NCBI GenBank assembly: GCA_001604135.1
Contig: LVAT01000013.1
Coordinates: 124,001 to 188,000 of the forward strand
Direction: 5' to 3'
DNA from: Clostridiales bacterium Firm_14
Lineage (GTDB): Bacteria; Bacillota; Clostridia; Saccharofermentanales; Saccharofermentanaceae
DNA length: 64,000 nt
Below, one piece after another: positions 51,936 through 61,797 of the stretch (position 1 is the first letter of the stretch; every line of letters starts with the position of its first letter). A model generated the notes under the pieces. That model had not been told where the DNA came from. It was given only the letters and a program-made list of their open reading frames with translations, and ran no database searches. Both the position numbers and the translations under genes were made by a program.

Positions 51936-52566
51936 CATAAACAGGAAGAAGATAATCCTTAAGGTCTTTCTTATATTAGTCATTCTTGGCCTGCTCGGTA
52001 TTTTTGGCCTGTCGCTCTTAAATCTCCATGTGATCGGCGATACTGATACCCAGGTGTATTCTCTTGCCGATTTCGAAAACACTAACGATAAACATTATGA
52101 AGCTGTGATCGTTCTGGGCTGCGCAGTATGGGATAACGGCCCGAGTCCGATGCTTGCTGACAGACTCCGCACGGCTGCTGCAGTCTATAAGACTGGCTGT
52201 GCCGATTATATCCTTGTTACAGGCGACAGCGAGCATCCTGAGAAATACGATGAGACCGGTGCGATGCGCGATTTTCTGATCGATGAAGGCATTCCTGCTG
52301 ACAAGATCGTTTGTGATCCGCTGGGCCTTTCGACATATGAGTCGATGATAAGGGCGAAGAAGGAATTTAATATCGTAAGCGCAGTGGTTGTTACTACTGA
52401 ATTTCATGTGCCGAGGTCTGTTTATGACTGCAAGGCTTTTGGTATAGTATCTGTAGGAGTTGAAGCGATCAATTCCGGTTATGTGATCAAGCCGCATAAT
52501 TATGTCAGAGAGTTTATCGCGCGCGGTAAGGATTTTGTTTTTGCGGGTATCAAGCCCGGATGGTGA
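51916..52566 (+). CDS. ElyC/SanA/YdcF family envelope protein (DUF218)
   Basis: This protein has one N-terminal membrane anchor (~residues 10-32) followed by a DUF218 domain facing outward. The domain is clear from 'AVIVLGCAVWDNGPSP', 'ADRLRTAAAVYKTGCADYILVTGD', 'LSTYESMIRAKKE' and 'VTTEFHVPRS' (the first and second each read within one motif of the family). Members such as SanA and ElyC are linked to envelope integrity and peptidoglycan or carrier-lipid metabolism, but their chemistry is unclear. Length (216 aa) fits SanA. It overlaps the genes on both sides. Confidence 0.82.
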   Translation: MTRAKTDINRKKIILKVFLILVILGLLGIFGLSLLNLHVIGDTDTQVYSLADFENTNDKHYEAVIVLGCAVWDNGPSPMLADRLRTAAAVYKTGCADYILVTGDSEHPEKYDETGAMRDFLIDEGIPADKIVCDPLGLSTYESMIRAKKEFNIVSAVVVTTEFHVPRSVYDCKAFGIVSVGVEAINSGYVIKPHNYVREFIARGKDFVFAGIKPGW

Positions 52567-53144
52567 AGATCATGACTGCTAATACTACAAAAAGACTACC
52601 TAGTTATATCGGCGGTATCTTTGCGATAATCGCAGGATTCTTCTTTATAACGCTGCCCGAGATCTCATCAGGCGTTATCGGCATCCTTTTTGGCGTCGTA
52701 CTCTTTATAGCAGGATTTACTGAAGTCATTGGTTATTTCCTGACGATCAAGCAGTTCAGGGAGGAGAATTACGGAAAGGCTGCAGGTGCCGAGATCGTTC
52801 TTGTTTATTCGATCATCCTCATGGCACTGGGACTGTTCTTTGTCATTCATGCCGATATTGTTTTGCAGCTCCTGTCCACGATCTTAGGATTGTTCTTCCT
52901 TGTTGACGGAATAATAAAGCTCAGACAGGAGATCTTCCTTTTTACGAAGAAAGACGTTTACAGCTGGGTGCTCTTGATCATGGCAATCGTTTTGATTGTT
53001 GCAGGCGTGGTACTTCTGGCTAATGCATTTAAGGGTACAAGGAACATCATAGTCTTCTCCGGAATTGCTTTTGTCATCAGCGGAGTCGAGACATGCGTCA
53101 TGAGCTTTGCCAGAAAGATCGATAATAAAACCCGCAAGAGCTGA
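52560..53144 (+). CDS. HdeD/DUF308 family membrane protein
   Basis: This is a 194-residue six-helix membrane protein. The repeated pattern of a helix pair ending in 'GFTEVIGYFLTIKQF' and 'FLVDGIIKLRQE', with a third 'GVETCVMSF', is typical of DUF308 (HdeD-like) proteins, whose function in Firmicutes is unknown. The start may be ATG 52560, which overlaps the previous gene by seven bases, or ATG 52572; neither has a strong ribosome binding site. It is the last plus-strand gene of the run; its stop codon lies inside a bidirectional terminator hairpin. Confidence 0.7.
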   Translation: MVKIMTANTTKRLPSYIGGIFAIIAGFFFITLPEISSGVIGILFGVVLFIAGFTEVIGYFLTIKQFREENYGKAAGAEIVLVYSIILMALGLFFVIHADIVLQLLSTILGLFFLVDGIIKLRQEIFLFTKKDVYSWVLLIMAIVLIVAGVVLLANAFKGTRNIIVFSGIAFVISGVETCVMSFARKIDNKTRKS

Positions 53145-53155
53145 GCTGTTGCGGG
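53131..53155. terminator. Bidirectional intrinsic terminator between DUF308 gene and ychF
   Basis: A seven-pair stem (CCCGCAA at 53131-53137, TTGCGGG at 53149-53155) with a small inner AGC/GCT stem overlaps the TGA at 53142-53144. On the plus strand CTTGTTGTTTAATTT follows; on the minus strand TTTTATTATC. It serves both convergent genes. Confidence 0.8.
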
Positions 53156-53186
53156 CTTGTTGTTTAATTTGAATTCTCGAGATTAA

Positions 53187-54278
53187 TCAGACGTTGAATC
53201 TGAATACTACGACGTCGCCGTCCTTCATGACGTATTCCTTGCCTTCGGATCTTACAAGACCCTTTTCCTTGGCAGCATTGTAAGTGCCGTTAGCAATGAG
53301 GTCGTCGTAAGCAACGACTTCTGCTCTGATGAAGCCTCTTTCGAAGTCCGAATGGATCTTGCCGGCAGCCTGAGGTGCCTTTGTTCCTTGCTTGATCGTC
53401 CATGCACGGACTTCCTTGGGGCCTGCGGTAAGGAAAGAAATAAGGCCTAAGAGGGAATAGGATGCGTTGATCATCTTATCAAGACCTGCGCTCTCGATGC
53501 CGAGATCTTCTAGGAACATCTCGCGGTCTTCAGGTGAGAGCTCGCCCAATTCTTCCTCGATCTTAGCTGAGATTACGACTACGCCGGAACCTTCTTTTGC
53601 TGCGATCTCCTTAACTACGTTTACGTAAGGAATGTCGTCTTTCTTGATATCATCTTCAGAGATGTTTGCGCAGTAGAGAACAGGCTTCATTGAGATCAGC
53701 TGAAGATCCTTTGTGTATTCCTGTTCGTCTTCTTCGAAAGTAAGAGTTCTTGCAGATTTGCCTTCTGCAAGGCAGTCGTAGATCCTCTCGTAAACTGCGA
53801 GTTCCTTTGCGAAAGCTTTATCGCCGCCCTTCATCATCTTCTTGGTGCGGTCGATCCTCTTTTCCATGATCTCCAAGTCGGAAAGAATGAGCTCGACATC
53901 GATAGTAGCGATATCGCCTGCGGGGTCAGCGTGACCGTTAACGTGGATGACATCAGGATCGTCGAAGCATCTTACAACGTGAACGATAGCATCGCACTCT
54001 CTAATGTTGGACAGGAACTTGTTGCCCAGACCTTCGCCCTTGGAAGCGCCTGCAACAAGGCCTGCGATGTCGACGAATTCGACAACTGCGGGAGTATATT
54101 TCTCAGGATTATAGATCTCGGCAAGCTTATCTAATCTCTTGTCGGGAACGGATACGACGCCAACGTTAGGTTCGATCGTGCAGAAAGGATAGTTTGCGGA
54201 TTCTGCACCGGCTCTTGTGATCGCGTTAAAAAGCGTGCTCTTACCGACATTAGGAAGTCCTACGATACCAAGCTTCAT
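53187..54278 (-). CDS. ychF: YchF/Obg-like ribosome-binding ATPase
   Basis: YchF is a P-loop NTPase of the Obg group that binds ribosomes and, unlike most members, prefers ATP. Motifs in order: '[14 protein letters not shown]' (G1), '[17 protein letters not shown]' (G3 region), the G4 equivalent 'PVLYCANIS', a central coiled coil, and the C-terminal TGS domain ('[15 protein letters not shown]', '[11 protein letters not shown]'). Length (363 aa) is exact for the family. On the minus strand GAGG precedes the start codon. A TACAAT box preceded by TG (complement of 54314-54319) could be its extended -10 promoter. A three-codon frame, with stop overlapping the ychF ribosome binding site, lies just upstream. 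Confidence 0.95.
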   Translation of the reverse strand: MKLGIVGLPNVGKSTLFNAITRAGAESANYPFCTIEPNVGVVSVPDKRLDKLAEIYNPEKYTPAVVEFVDIAGLVAGASKGEGLGNKFLSNIRECDAIVHVVRCFDDPDVIHVNGHADPAGDIATIDVELILSDLEIMEKRIDRTKKMMKGGDKAFAKELAVYERIYDCLAEGKSARTLTFEEDEQEYTKDLQLISMKPVLYCANISEDDIKKDDIPYVNVVKEIAAKEGSGVVVISAKIEEELGELSPEDREMFLEDLGIESAGLDKMINASYSLLGLISFLTAGPKEVRAWTIKQGTKAPQAAGKIHSDFERGFIRAEVVAYDDLIANGTYNAAKEKGLVRSEGKEYVMKDGDVVVFRFNV

Positions 54279-54338
54279 ATATTTACCTCATAAAATCATA
54301 TTTTTGCCTCATAATTGTAGCACATTCACATCATAATA

Positions 54339-54432
54339 CTTTGTAGGTTGTTTGTCGGTATTTGTCTGGTAGTTATAGGCTCTTTTGTAGGTTTTTGTAA
54401 GAAAAGGTTCGCTTTTGCAGGTTTTTGTCGCA
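54339..54432 (+). repeat. Three imperfect copies of a 19-20 base repeat upstream of comM-dprA
   Basis: The copies begin at about 54339, 54382 and 54412 and follow the pattern CTTTTGYAGGTTTTTGT plus a variable end; the first is degenerate. Spacings are about 43 and 30 bases. The last two copies enclose a small AAAAG/CTTTT dyad at 54402-54416. The array is on the comM side of the divergent gap with ychF. It could be a set of regulator binding sites; nothing similar is seen elsewhere in the window. Confidence 0.5.
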
Positions 54433-54527
54433 AACCGTGTCGGTTTTGAGCCTCATCTTTGCGATGTTTTTGTACTGATAATTAGGATTTCAAAAGCGTA
54501 TTCTCCAATCAGAAGGAGGATATGCTC

Positions 54528-56048
54528 ATGGCTTCAAAACCTAATGTTGTACATATTTATTCCTGCTTTACGACAGGCTCGGATTCGACGGTATCACTGA
54601 TAGAAGTTTCCATATCGCCGGGAATCCCTACTTTTTCTGTGATCGGACTTTGCGACTCTTCAATAAGGGAATCGCAAGGAAGGATCAGATCGGCATTTAA
54701 GTCTTCCGGGTTTTCGATGCCGAAAGGACACATAACCATCGGCATAAGCCCTGCTTATATGCGGAAGGCAGGTTCTGGTTTTGATCTTCCGATGGCCATG
54801 GGGATACTGTTTTGCTCAGGTCAGCTTTATCTTCCTCCGAACAGCAAGATATATGCTGAAGGAGAGCTTTCTTTGGGCGGTGATATCATCGGGACGCCGG
54901 GTTCCTGCCTGAGGCTTAAGACTGTCCGTGATATGGATTTTGATTATAAGCTCATTCCTGAGAGTGAAGCTACAAGTGCAGGTATTTCCTGTTTTACCGG
55001 ACAGGCTGTAAGCAGGCTTACTGATCTTAACGCACTGTTCGAAGGCGGGCAGTATAAAGAAGCTTCCTTCGGATATCAGAAACAGGATTCGGAAAACGAT
55101 TATATCGACATCTCAAATCTGAAAGGTCAGGAGAAGGCGAAAAGGGCTCTTCTTATCAGCGCGGCGGGATTTCACAATCTGATGCTGATGGGAAGCCCCG
55201 GCTGCGGCAAGACACTGGCCGGAAAAATGCTTGCAGGGATCCTGCCTGAATTGTCGCCCGAAGAATTGTCAGATGTCTATTCGATAACCGAATTGTTGGA
55301 AGGCGAGGAAGCTAAGCTCTGCGGTGAGCGGCCAGTAAGGCTGATAGGTCCTAATATAACGGTTGGAAAACTTGTAGGGAATTCGGCAAGCCTGACGCCT
55401 GGCGAACTGGCACTGGCAAATCACGGGATATTGTTTGCTGATGAGCTTCCTTTATACAGTTCCGAAGTGATCGATTTTCTTCGAAAACCTCTTGAAGAAC
55501 GTAAAGTCCACATGATGAGACGCGGGCAGCTTTATTCATTCGATGCGAACTTTATATTCTTGGGCACGGGCAATCCTTGTAAATGCGGACTCTTTTATGA
55601 GAGCGGAGACAGGTGCAGGTGTACTGCAAATGATATCAACCGTTATATGGCAAAGATCTCCGGGCCTTTTCTGGAGAGGATAGATCTCTATAGTGAGATG
55701 AGGTCTATCTCCGGTAAGGATATGAGCATCATCTATGCTAACGATAAGGAGAGCGAGAGTCCTGCTTATAAGGAAACTGTTCAGAGGTGCTGGGACATCG
55801 CGCATAAGCGTTACGGCGCAGGTTACCTCAACGGAACTTTTCCTGACGGAGATATCAGAGATGCGTTAAGGGTTCCTGAGAAGGCCATAAAGTATGCTTC
55901 CGATACCTGCGATAAAGGGTTCTTCTCGGCGAGAGGATTTACAAGGATCTTAAGGGTGGCAAGAACGATTGCCGACATTAAGGGCACGGAAGACATATCG
56001 GTAGAAGACATCGCAGAAGCGGTGCAGTACAGGAAGAGAGGCTTCTGA
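54528..56048 (+). CDS. comM: YifB/ComM family Mg-chelatase-like AAA+ ATPase
   Basis: ComM is a hexameric DNA helicase that promotes branch migration during natural transformation; the YifB name is used in other bacteria. The N-terminal ~200 residues form a ChlI-like domain ('GLCDSSIRESQGRIRSA', 'ISPAYMRKAGSGFDLPMA' each within it). The AAA+ core has Walker A 'GSPGCGKTLAGK' near residue 225, Walker B with 'ILFADELP', a zinc-like 'GNPCKCGLF' and 'DRCRC' and an arginine finger region. Length (506 aa) is normal. I use ATG 54528 because AGGAGG at 54513-54518 fits best; ATG 54522 is too close. It is followed after one base by dprA, the usual partner in transformation. Confidence 0.9.
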   Translation: MASKPNVVHIYSCFTTGSDSTVSLIEVSISPGIPTFSVIGLCDSSIRESQGRIRSAFKSSGFSMPKGHITIGISPAYMRKAGSGFDLPMAMGILFCSGQLYLPPNSKIYAEGELSLGGDIIGTPGSCLRLKTVRDMDFDYKLIPESEATSAGISCFTGQAVSRLTDLNALFEGGQYKEASFGYQKQDSENDYIDISNLKGQEKAKRALLISAAGFHNLMLMGSPGCGKTLAGKMLAGILPELSPEELSDVYSITELLEGEEAKLCGERPVRLIGPNITVGKLVGNSASLTPGELALANHGILFADELPLYSSEVIDFLRKPLEERKVHMMRRGQLYSFDANFIFLGTGNPCKCGLFYESGDRCRCTANDINRYMAKISGPFLERIDLYSEMRSISGKDMSIIYANDKESESPAYKETVQRCWDIAHKRYGAGYLNGTFPDGDIRDALRVPEKAIKYASDTCDKGFFSARGFTRILRVARTIADIKGTEDISVEDIAEAVQYRKRGF

Positions 56049-56049
56049 A

Positions 56050-57291
56050 ATGGATTATACGGAGCAACAGTTAAGGCGGATGGACTTTTTCTATTCTGCC
56101 GTAATGCTTAATACGGATGTTAATTACAGGACTTTAAATGATCTTATAGATAATAATGTTTTCGCAAATTACAGAGACTTTTACGATAAGGAACTTCTAG
56201 GCCGCATCGCGAAAGGAGAATTCAAATTAAGGTCTGATACGGTTCACAAGATAAAAAAGCTCCTTGATTCATATGGCGAGATAACTAAGACCGTAAATAG
56301 ATATGAGAAGATCGCGACAGAGAACAGGATCAGGGTCATATCGTCTCTGGATAAGAGATATCCCTATAACTGGCAAGTCTTAAGCGGAATGCCGAAAGTG
56401 TTCTATGTGAGGGGAAACTATGAGATGCTGGACAGGATGACTCTTCAGGGAGCAGTTGCAGTCGTAGGTTCCAGGAACCCGAGTAAATATTCACTTTATG
56501 CTACTGACCAGATATGCAGAGAGCTCGGAAACAAAGGAATTACGATAGTATCCGGCATGGCCTGCGGCATAGACAGGCAGGCGCATATCTCATCCGTCAA
56601 CACTTCCGGAGGCACGATTGCCGTATTGGCAGGCGGTGTCGACAACATCTATCCGCCGGCAAATAAAGATCTGTATGATCTTATCGGCACTAACGGACTC
56701 CTTGTATCTGAGATGCCGCCCGGGCAGATGCCTTTAAGACAATATTTCCCGTCCAGGAACAGGCTTATCGCCGGGTTATCCGATACAACGCTTGTAATGG
56801 AAGCCGGAGTATGTTCCGGAACGCTTCATACTGCTTCTTTTGCCGCCAATCAGGGAAAAGAGGTTTTCGTGCTTCCAAATAACATTTACTACGATAATGC
56901 CAAGGGCGGCTTGAAGCTCCTTGAAGACGGCGGCAATGTGCTTTTGGGATCTGAGAGCGTGATCGACAGCATTACGAGGGCAATTATGTTTAAGCATATG
57001 GGAATGGGATGTCCGTCGGAACTCAAGTTTAAGGATGACAAGGATGACTTTACGGATAAGATCGATATTGATGCATTAAGAGAACTGGCTAAGGTTAAGC
57101 CTGAAATGCTGACAGATGACAATTGGAAGGTGATAATAACAGACGCGCTTACATTAAAACCTCTATGTGCAGATGAGCTCTGTTCTGTTACAATGCTTCC
57201 GTTTTATAAGATTTCGATACTTTTGACCGAGCTTGAACTTAATGGGACAGTTTGTCAGGAGAAGGGTAAGTACTCGTTGACATTTGTATAA
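56050..57291 (+). CDS. dprA: DNA-processing protein DprA
   Basis: DprA (Smf) loads RecA onto incoming single-stranded DNA during natural transformation. The Rossmann-like core is intact: 'VVGSRNPSKYSLYATDQI' split by the 'GSR' turn near residue 139, 'IVSGMACGIDRQAH', 'AVLAGGVDNIYP', 'SRNRLIAGLSD' and 'EAGVCSGTLHTASFA'. The C-terminal ~80 residues form a winged-helix-like domain ('LTDDNWKVIIT'). Length (413 aa) is slightly long. It starts one base after comM, and with topA downstream makes a conserved comM-dprA-topA run. Competence itself is not proven: no other com genes are in this window. Confidence 0.94.
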   Translation: MDYTEQQLRRMDFFYSAVMLNTDVNYRTLNDLIDNNVFANYRDFYDKELLGRIAKGEFKLRSDTVHKIKKLLDSYGEITKTVNRYEKIATENRIRVISSLDKRYPYNWQVLSGMPKVFYVRGNYEMLDRMTLQGAVAVVGSRNPSKYSLYATDQICRELGNKGITIVSGMACGIDRQAHISSVNTSGGTIAVLAGGVDNIYPPANKDLYDLIGTNGLLVSEMPPGQMPLRQYFPSRNRLIAGLSDTTLVMEAGVCSGTLHTASFAANQGKEVFVLPNNIYYDNAKGGLKLLEDGGNVLLGSESVIDSITRAIMFKHMGMGCPSELKFKDDKDDFTDKIDIDALRELAKVKPEMLTDDNWKVIITDALTLKPLCADELCSVTMLPFYKISILLTELELNGTVCQEKGKYSLTFV

Positions 57292-57330
57292 TGATGATAT
57301 ATTTTTAATTAAAAATATAGAGGGGTACTT

Positions 57331-59490
57331 ATGAGCAAGAAATTAGTCATTGTTGAGTCTCCTGCCAAGTCAAAGACAATTGGCAGATACCTTGGAAGCG
57401 ATTATATCATTTCCGCATCTTTAGGACATATCAGGGATCTTCCTTCAGGAAATCTCGGTGTTGATGTTAAGAATAACTTCAGACCTTTGTACATAACCAT
57501 GAAGGGAAAGGAGAAGGTCGTAAGAGACTTAAAGCTCTTGGCTGCTGATTGCGACGAGATACTGCTCGCAACGGACCCTGACCGCGAGGGTGAAGCTATT
57601 GCTTGGCACTTGGCCAAGGTCCTTAAGATCGATCCTGATTCAAAGTGCAGGATCACTTTTAACGAGATCACAAAGTCAGCAGTTCAGGAAGCCATTAAGA
57701 ATCCCAGAACGATCAACATGAATCTTGCCAATGCACAGCAGGCAAGAAGAATTCTGGACAGACTCGTAGGTTATGAATTGAGCCCGCTTCTCTGGAAGAA
57801 GATTAGAAAGGGCTTATCTGCCGGACGTGTTCAGTCCGTTGCAACTAAGATCGTAATGGACAGAGATGCTGAGATCGACGCATTTAAGCCTGAAGAATAC
57901 TGGCTCATCAAGGCTCTCGTAACGCCCGGAAAGAATTCCGACAAGTTCTTGCTCGGTTACTATGGAATCGCTGACGGCGACAAGGTTAAGAAGGACGACC
58001 TCAAGTGCATCGAGGATGCACAGGAAGTGCTTGATGCCGTTGGCAGTGGTCCGCTTGTAGTTGATTCCGTTAAGAAGGGCAAGAAGGAGAGGAATCCCTA
58101 TCCTCCGTTTACGACATCAACATTGCAGCAGGAAGCTTCCAAGAGATTAGGATTCTCTTCCAAGAAGACAATGTCTATTGCCCAGCAGCTTTATGAAGGT
58201 GTTGAGGTCGCAGGACAGGGCCAGACAGCGCTCGTATCCTATATCAGAACAGACTCAGTACGTATCTCCGAAGAGGCTGTTGCAGCTGCTAATAAGCTCA
58301 TCAAGGAGAGATTCGGAAAAGAATATTGTGCTCCTTATAAGAGACAATATAAGAATAAGAATTCCGCTCAGGATGCTCACGAAGCTATCAGACCTACGCA
58401 TTTTGATCTCGATCCGAGAGACATCAGGTCATCACTTACAAATGACCAGTATAAGCTCTATCAGCTCATCTGGGACAGATTCTTAGCTACACAGATGGCT
58501 TCATGCAAGCTTGATACTGTTACATGTCAGGCTACATGCAATAATAGAGTGTTCAGGGCAACAGGCGAGACCGTTACATTCAAGGGATTCCTTGTACTCT
58601 ACGATGATATTGCTGAAGATCAGAACAAGAGTGACGATGCTGACGGCAAGGCGATCATTCCGCCTCTTGAAGACGGCATGAAGCTCGAACTCTTAGACCT
58701 TAAGTCTTTGCAGAAGTTCACGACTCCGCCGCCGCATTATACGGAAGCTACGCTTATCAAGGCTCTGGAAGAATACGGTATCGGAAGACCTTCCACATAT
58801 GCTCCTACGATCTCTACTATCCTTGACCGTAAGTACATCGAGAAGAACGGCAGACTCCTTCAGATCACCGATCTCGGTAAGATCGTAACCAACATGCTCT
58901 CCGAGAATTTCAGCGAGATCGTTGACCTCTCATTTACGGCTGACATGGAGACAAAGCTCGACGAGGTTGAAGAGGGCAAGGAAAAGTGGGAAGAAGTACT
59001 TAATGCTTTCTATCCTGAATTCAATACACAGATCAAGGCTGCCCAGGAGTCGATCGATAAGATCACATTTGAGCCTGAGAAGACCGGTGAGGTATGCCCC
59101 CAGTGCGGTGCAGAGCTCGTTTATAAGGAAGGCAGATACGGCAAGTTTATTGCTTGCTCCAACTTCCCTGAGTGCAATTACACAAAGAACATCGTTGTTT
59201 ATGCTAAAGGTGTCTGCCCTAAGTGCGGTTCAGGACTTCTCGTTCATAAGTCTAAGAAGTACAGGAACAAGTCTTTCTATACATGTGACAAGCAGGGATC
59301 TGATCCGAATTGCGACTTTATCTCTTGGGATCTTCCTATTGAAGGCAAGTTCTGTCCTGAATGCGGCAGTTACATGATCCTAAAGCACTTCGGCAAGAAG
59401 GCTTACCCCAGATGCTCTAACAAGGATTGCCCGACAAACGCGAGAAAGAGCAGAAAATCTTCAGATAAGAAGAATGAAGATGAAGAATAA
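57331..59490 (+). CDS. topA: DNA topoisomerase I (type IA)
   Basis: TopA relaxes negatively supercoiled DNA by single-strand passage. The TOPRIM domain shows '[16 protein letters not shown]' and '[16 protein letters not shown]'. The catalytic tyrosine is Y304 in 'SYIRTDSVR'. Three C-terminal zinc ribbons follow: 'CPQCGAELV', 'CPKCGSGLL' and 'CPECGSYMI', each with a matching downstream cysteine pair. Length (719 aa) is usual. A possible promoter (TTGACA at 57277 with TATATT 15 bases on) overlaps the end of dprA. trmFO starts inside the last six codons, an overlap of 17 bases. Confidence 0.96.
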   Translation: MSKKLVIVESPAKSKTIGRYLGSDYIISASLGHIRDLPSGNLGVDVKNNFRPLYITMKGKEKVVRDLKLLAADCDEILLATDPDREGEAIAWHLAKVLKIDPDSKCRITFNEITKSAVQEAIKNPRTINMNLANAQQARRILDRLVGYELSPLLWKKIRKGLSAGRVQSVATKIVMDRDAEIDAFKPEEYWLIKALVTPGKNSDKFLLGYYGIADGDKVKKDDLKCIEDAQEVLDAVGSGPLVVDSVKKGKKERNPYPPFTTSTLQQEASKRLGFSSKKTMSIAQQLYEGVEVAGQGQTALVSYIRTDSVRISEEAVAAANKLIKERFGKEYCAPYKRQYKNKNSAQDAHEAIRPTHFDLDPRDIRSSLTNDQYKLYQLIWDRFLATQMASCKLDTVTCQATCNNRVFRATGETVTFKGFLVLYDDIAEDQNKSDDADGKAIIPPLEDGMKLELLDLKSLQKFTTPPPHYTEATLIKALEEYGIGRPSTYAPTISTILDRKYIEKNGRLLQITDLGKIVTNMLSENFSEIVDLSFTADMETKLDEVEEGKEKWEEVLNAFYPEFNTQIKAAQESIDKITFEPEKTGEVCPQCGAELVYKEGRYGKFIACSNFPECNYTKNIVVYAKGVCPKCGSGLLVHKSKKYRNKSFYTCDKQGSDPNCDFISWDLPIEGKFCPECGSYMILKHFGKKAYPRCSNKDCPTNARKSRKSSDKKNEDEE

Positions 59491-60823
59491 TCCTACAGTT
59501 ACCATAATCGGTGCAGGTCTGGCGGGCTCTGAGGCCGCTAATATCTGTGCCCGCGCAGGAGTTCACGTAAAGCTTTATGAGATGAAGCCCGTGAAGTACA
59601 GCCCTGCACATCATTCGGAGAATTTCGCCGAACTCGTTTGCAGCAACTCTTTAAGGGCAGCTGCAAGGGAGAATGCCATCGGCCTTCTTAAGGAAGAGCT
59701 CAGGCACTTAGGGTCGCTCATCATGGAAGCAGCTGATAAGAGTGCCATTCCTGCAGGCGGCGCTTTGGCTGTAGACAGAGATGAGTTCTCCGGATATATA
59801 ACCGAATCAATCAGGAATAATCCTCTTATCGAGGTCATTCCGGGTGAAGTTACAAAGATCCCTGAAGAGGGAATCGTAATCGTTGCTACAGGTCCTCTTA
59901 CCGAAGGTGAACTTTTCGAGGACATCCTTCGAGTAACAGGTGACACATCAGGTCTTCATTTCTTTGACAGTGCGGCGCCTATAGTAACGGGTGATTCCAT
60001 TGATATGACAAAGGCTTTCAGAGCTTCAAGATACGGCAAGGGCGGAGATGATTACATCAACTGCCCCATGACAAAGGAGCAGTATCTGGCATTCAGGGAA
60101 GAGCTCGTTAATGCCGAGAGGGCAGAGGTCAAGAACTTTGACAGGGAGATAGTTTTCGAGGGCTGCATGCCCATAGAAGTAATGGCGCAAAGAGGCGTGG
60201 ATACAATGAGATTCGGACCTTTGAAGGGTGTCGGACTTATCGATCCTGCAACGGGAAAAGAACCTTATGCCAATCTCCAGTTAAGACAGGACGACCGTGC
60301 GAAGACCATGTATAATCTTGTAGGTTTCCAGACAAGACTTAAGTGGCCGGAGCAGAAGCGTGTATTCGGCATGATCCCGGGTCTCGAGAACGCTGAGTAT
60401 ACGCGTTACGGCGTTATGCACCGCAATACATTCCTTAATTCGCCACTGTACCTGTCGTCGCATTACAGCTTAAGGGCTAAGCCTGATATCTTCTTCGCCG
60501 GACAGATAACCGGCGTGGAAGGATATATCGAATCTACGGCTTCTGGCTTTATGGCAGGATTTTATGCTGCACAGAGAGCGCTTGGCATAGAGCCCTCTTA
60601 TGAGCCTGATGCATGCACAGTCATCGGTTCGATGGCTCTCTATGTTTCAGATCCTCATATCAAGAAGTTCCAGCCGATGAATGCGAACTTCGGTATCGTA
60701 AGTCCCATCGAAGGAAGATTTAAGGGCAAGACCGCCAAGAAGGATAAGAACAATGCTTTGGCTGACAGGGCATTAGAGCACCTTAAGGCATTTGAAGAAA
60801 GCGTTGAGAACCTTACCACATAA
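59474..60823 (+). CDS. trmFO: Methylenetetrahydrofolate--tRNA-(uracil-5-)-methyltransferase
   Basis: TrmFO is a folate- and FAD-dependent enzyme that makes the T54 base of tRNA. The FAD-binding loop is '[13 protein letters not shown]' near the N-terminus, with '[12 protein letters not shown]' following, and '[12 protein letters not shown]' and '[16 protein letters not shown]' later, all typical. Length (449 aa) is normal. The start overlaps topA by 17 bases; ATG 59474 is used, with ATG 59480 possible. topA-trmFO is a well-known Firmicute gene pair. It shares a base with the start of the following membrane protein gene (TAATG). Confidence 0.95.
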   Translation: MKMKNNPTVTIIGAGLAGSEAANICARAGVHVKLYEMKPVKYSPAHHSENFAELVCSNSLRAAARENAIGLLKEELRHLGSLIMEAADKSAIPAGGALAVDRDEFSGYITESIRNNPLIEVIPGEVTKIPEEGIVIVATGPLTEGELFEDILRVTGDTSGLHFFDSAAPIVTGDSIDMTKAFRASRYGKGGDDYINCPMTKEQYLAFREELVNAERAEVKNFDREIVFEGCMPIEVMAQRGVDTMRFGPLKGVGLIDPATGKEPYANLQLRQDDRAKTMYNLVGFQTRLKWPEQKRVFGMIPGLENAEYTRYGVMHRNTFLNSPLYLSSHYSLRAKPDIFFAGQITGVEGYIESTASGFMAGFYAAQRALGIEPSYEPDACTVIGSMALYVSDPHIKKFQPMNANFGIVSPIEGRFKGKTAKKDKNNALADRALEHLKAFEESVENLTT

Positions 60824-61728
60824 TGGCTCAGGATATTAAGGACAACAAAGAAACGGAAGCAAGAGCAAAAGGACCTTTTGCTCATTTCTTTATTTCCGGT
60901 TGGAATAACTTAGTAAGGCTCATGGGCGTAAATGTCCTTTTCTTACTGTTTAATATTCCCTCTTTGGCGATAGCCTTCGGATTTGCGTTATTGTTTGTAC
61001 CGGGCCTTGTTTCTGCGTTTGATCTTCATAAATTCATTTCCGTTCCCGATAATCAGGGTTCGATCACTCCGGCAGTCACTACTGTTGTTTCATATCAGCT
61101 CTTATCTTTTCTGTTCTTATTCTTTATTGTTTCTGTGGTAGCAAGCCTTCTTATATGCATCGGACCTTTCCAGACAGGCTTTGCACAGGTATATAAAGAC
61201 ATCAGGAACGGTACGTCTGTGTCCATGTTTGGCAGCTTTAAGGTCGGATTGAAGGAGAACTGGAAGAAAGCTCTGGTATCGACTTTCATCGGCATAGTTT
61301 TTACTGCGATCATCGTTCTTGCAGTAAGTTTCTACCTCAACATGGATACTGATGTCGGCATCGTAATAGGTACTGTTTTCTGCGTTTTATTCATCGCATT
61401 TATCCTCATACAGAATTTTGCTTATAACCTGATGGTTACAACTGATCTTAAGCTCGGACAGATCTATAAGAATGCGATGCTTTTCATTCTTATCAGATTC
61501 GGTCATTGCTTGGGATTGGGAATCGTAGCGGCACTTTTCTTTATCATCATTCCGTTTGTTCTCCTGATGTCTGCATCCTATACGACTCTCGGATTATTCA
61601 TTTTCCTGTATTCGTTTGTTGTAATCTCCTGGGTGCAGTACGGCCTTGCTTACTTTACGGGAAGCCTTGTAGACAGGTATGTTGCCTCTGACGAAGAAGT
61701 TGCCGAAGAAAACAGTGAAGAATCTTAA
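60823..61728 (+). CDS. Integral membrane protein, possibly DUF624/YesL-like
   Basis: This 301-residue protein has a charged N-terminal ~25 residues, then roughly six hydrophobic helices in two blocks: residues ~38-68 with ~95-118, and ~150-280. It ends in an acidic tail ('SDEEVAEENSEES'). The first helices ('WNNLVRLMGVNVLFLLFNIPSL') resemble YesL/DUF624 proteins, but this is a weak match by eye. The start overlaps the trmFO stop by one base (TAATG), so it is coupled to it. Function unknown. Confidence 0.6.
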   Translation: MAQDIKDNKETEARAKGPFAHFFISGWNNLVRLMGVNVLFLLFNIPSLAIAFGFALLFVPGLVSAFDLHKFISVPDNQGSITPAVTTVVSYQLLSFLFLFFIVSVVASLLICIGPFQTGFAQVYKDIRNGTSVSMFGSFKVGLKENWKKALVSTFIGIVFTAIIVLAVSFYLNMDTDVGIVIGTVFCVLFIAFILIQNFAYNLMVTTDLKLGQIYKNAMLFILIRFGHCLGLGIVAALFFIIIPFVLLMSASYTTLGLFIFLYSFVVISWVQYGLAYFTGSLVDRYVASDEEVAEENSEES

Positions 61729-61797
61729 GCAAATTGAGTTAGAATAATATAGTAGTTCTGATAGGCTGTTTTTAAGAGGATAGAATTAAGTCTCAGC

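Noticed and set aside
54402-54416. A ComK-like box (AAAA-N-TTTT) upstream of comM
   Set aside because: The central spacer is seven bases, not five, and only one site is present; reported only as part of the repeat array.
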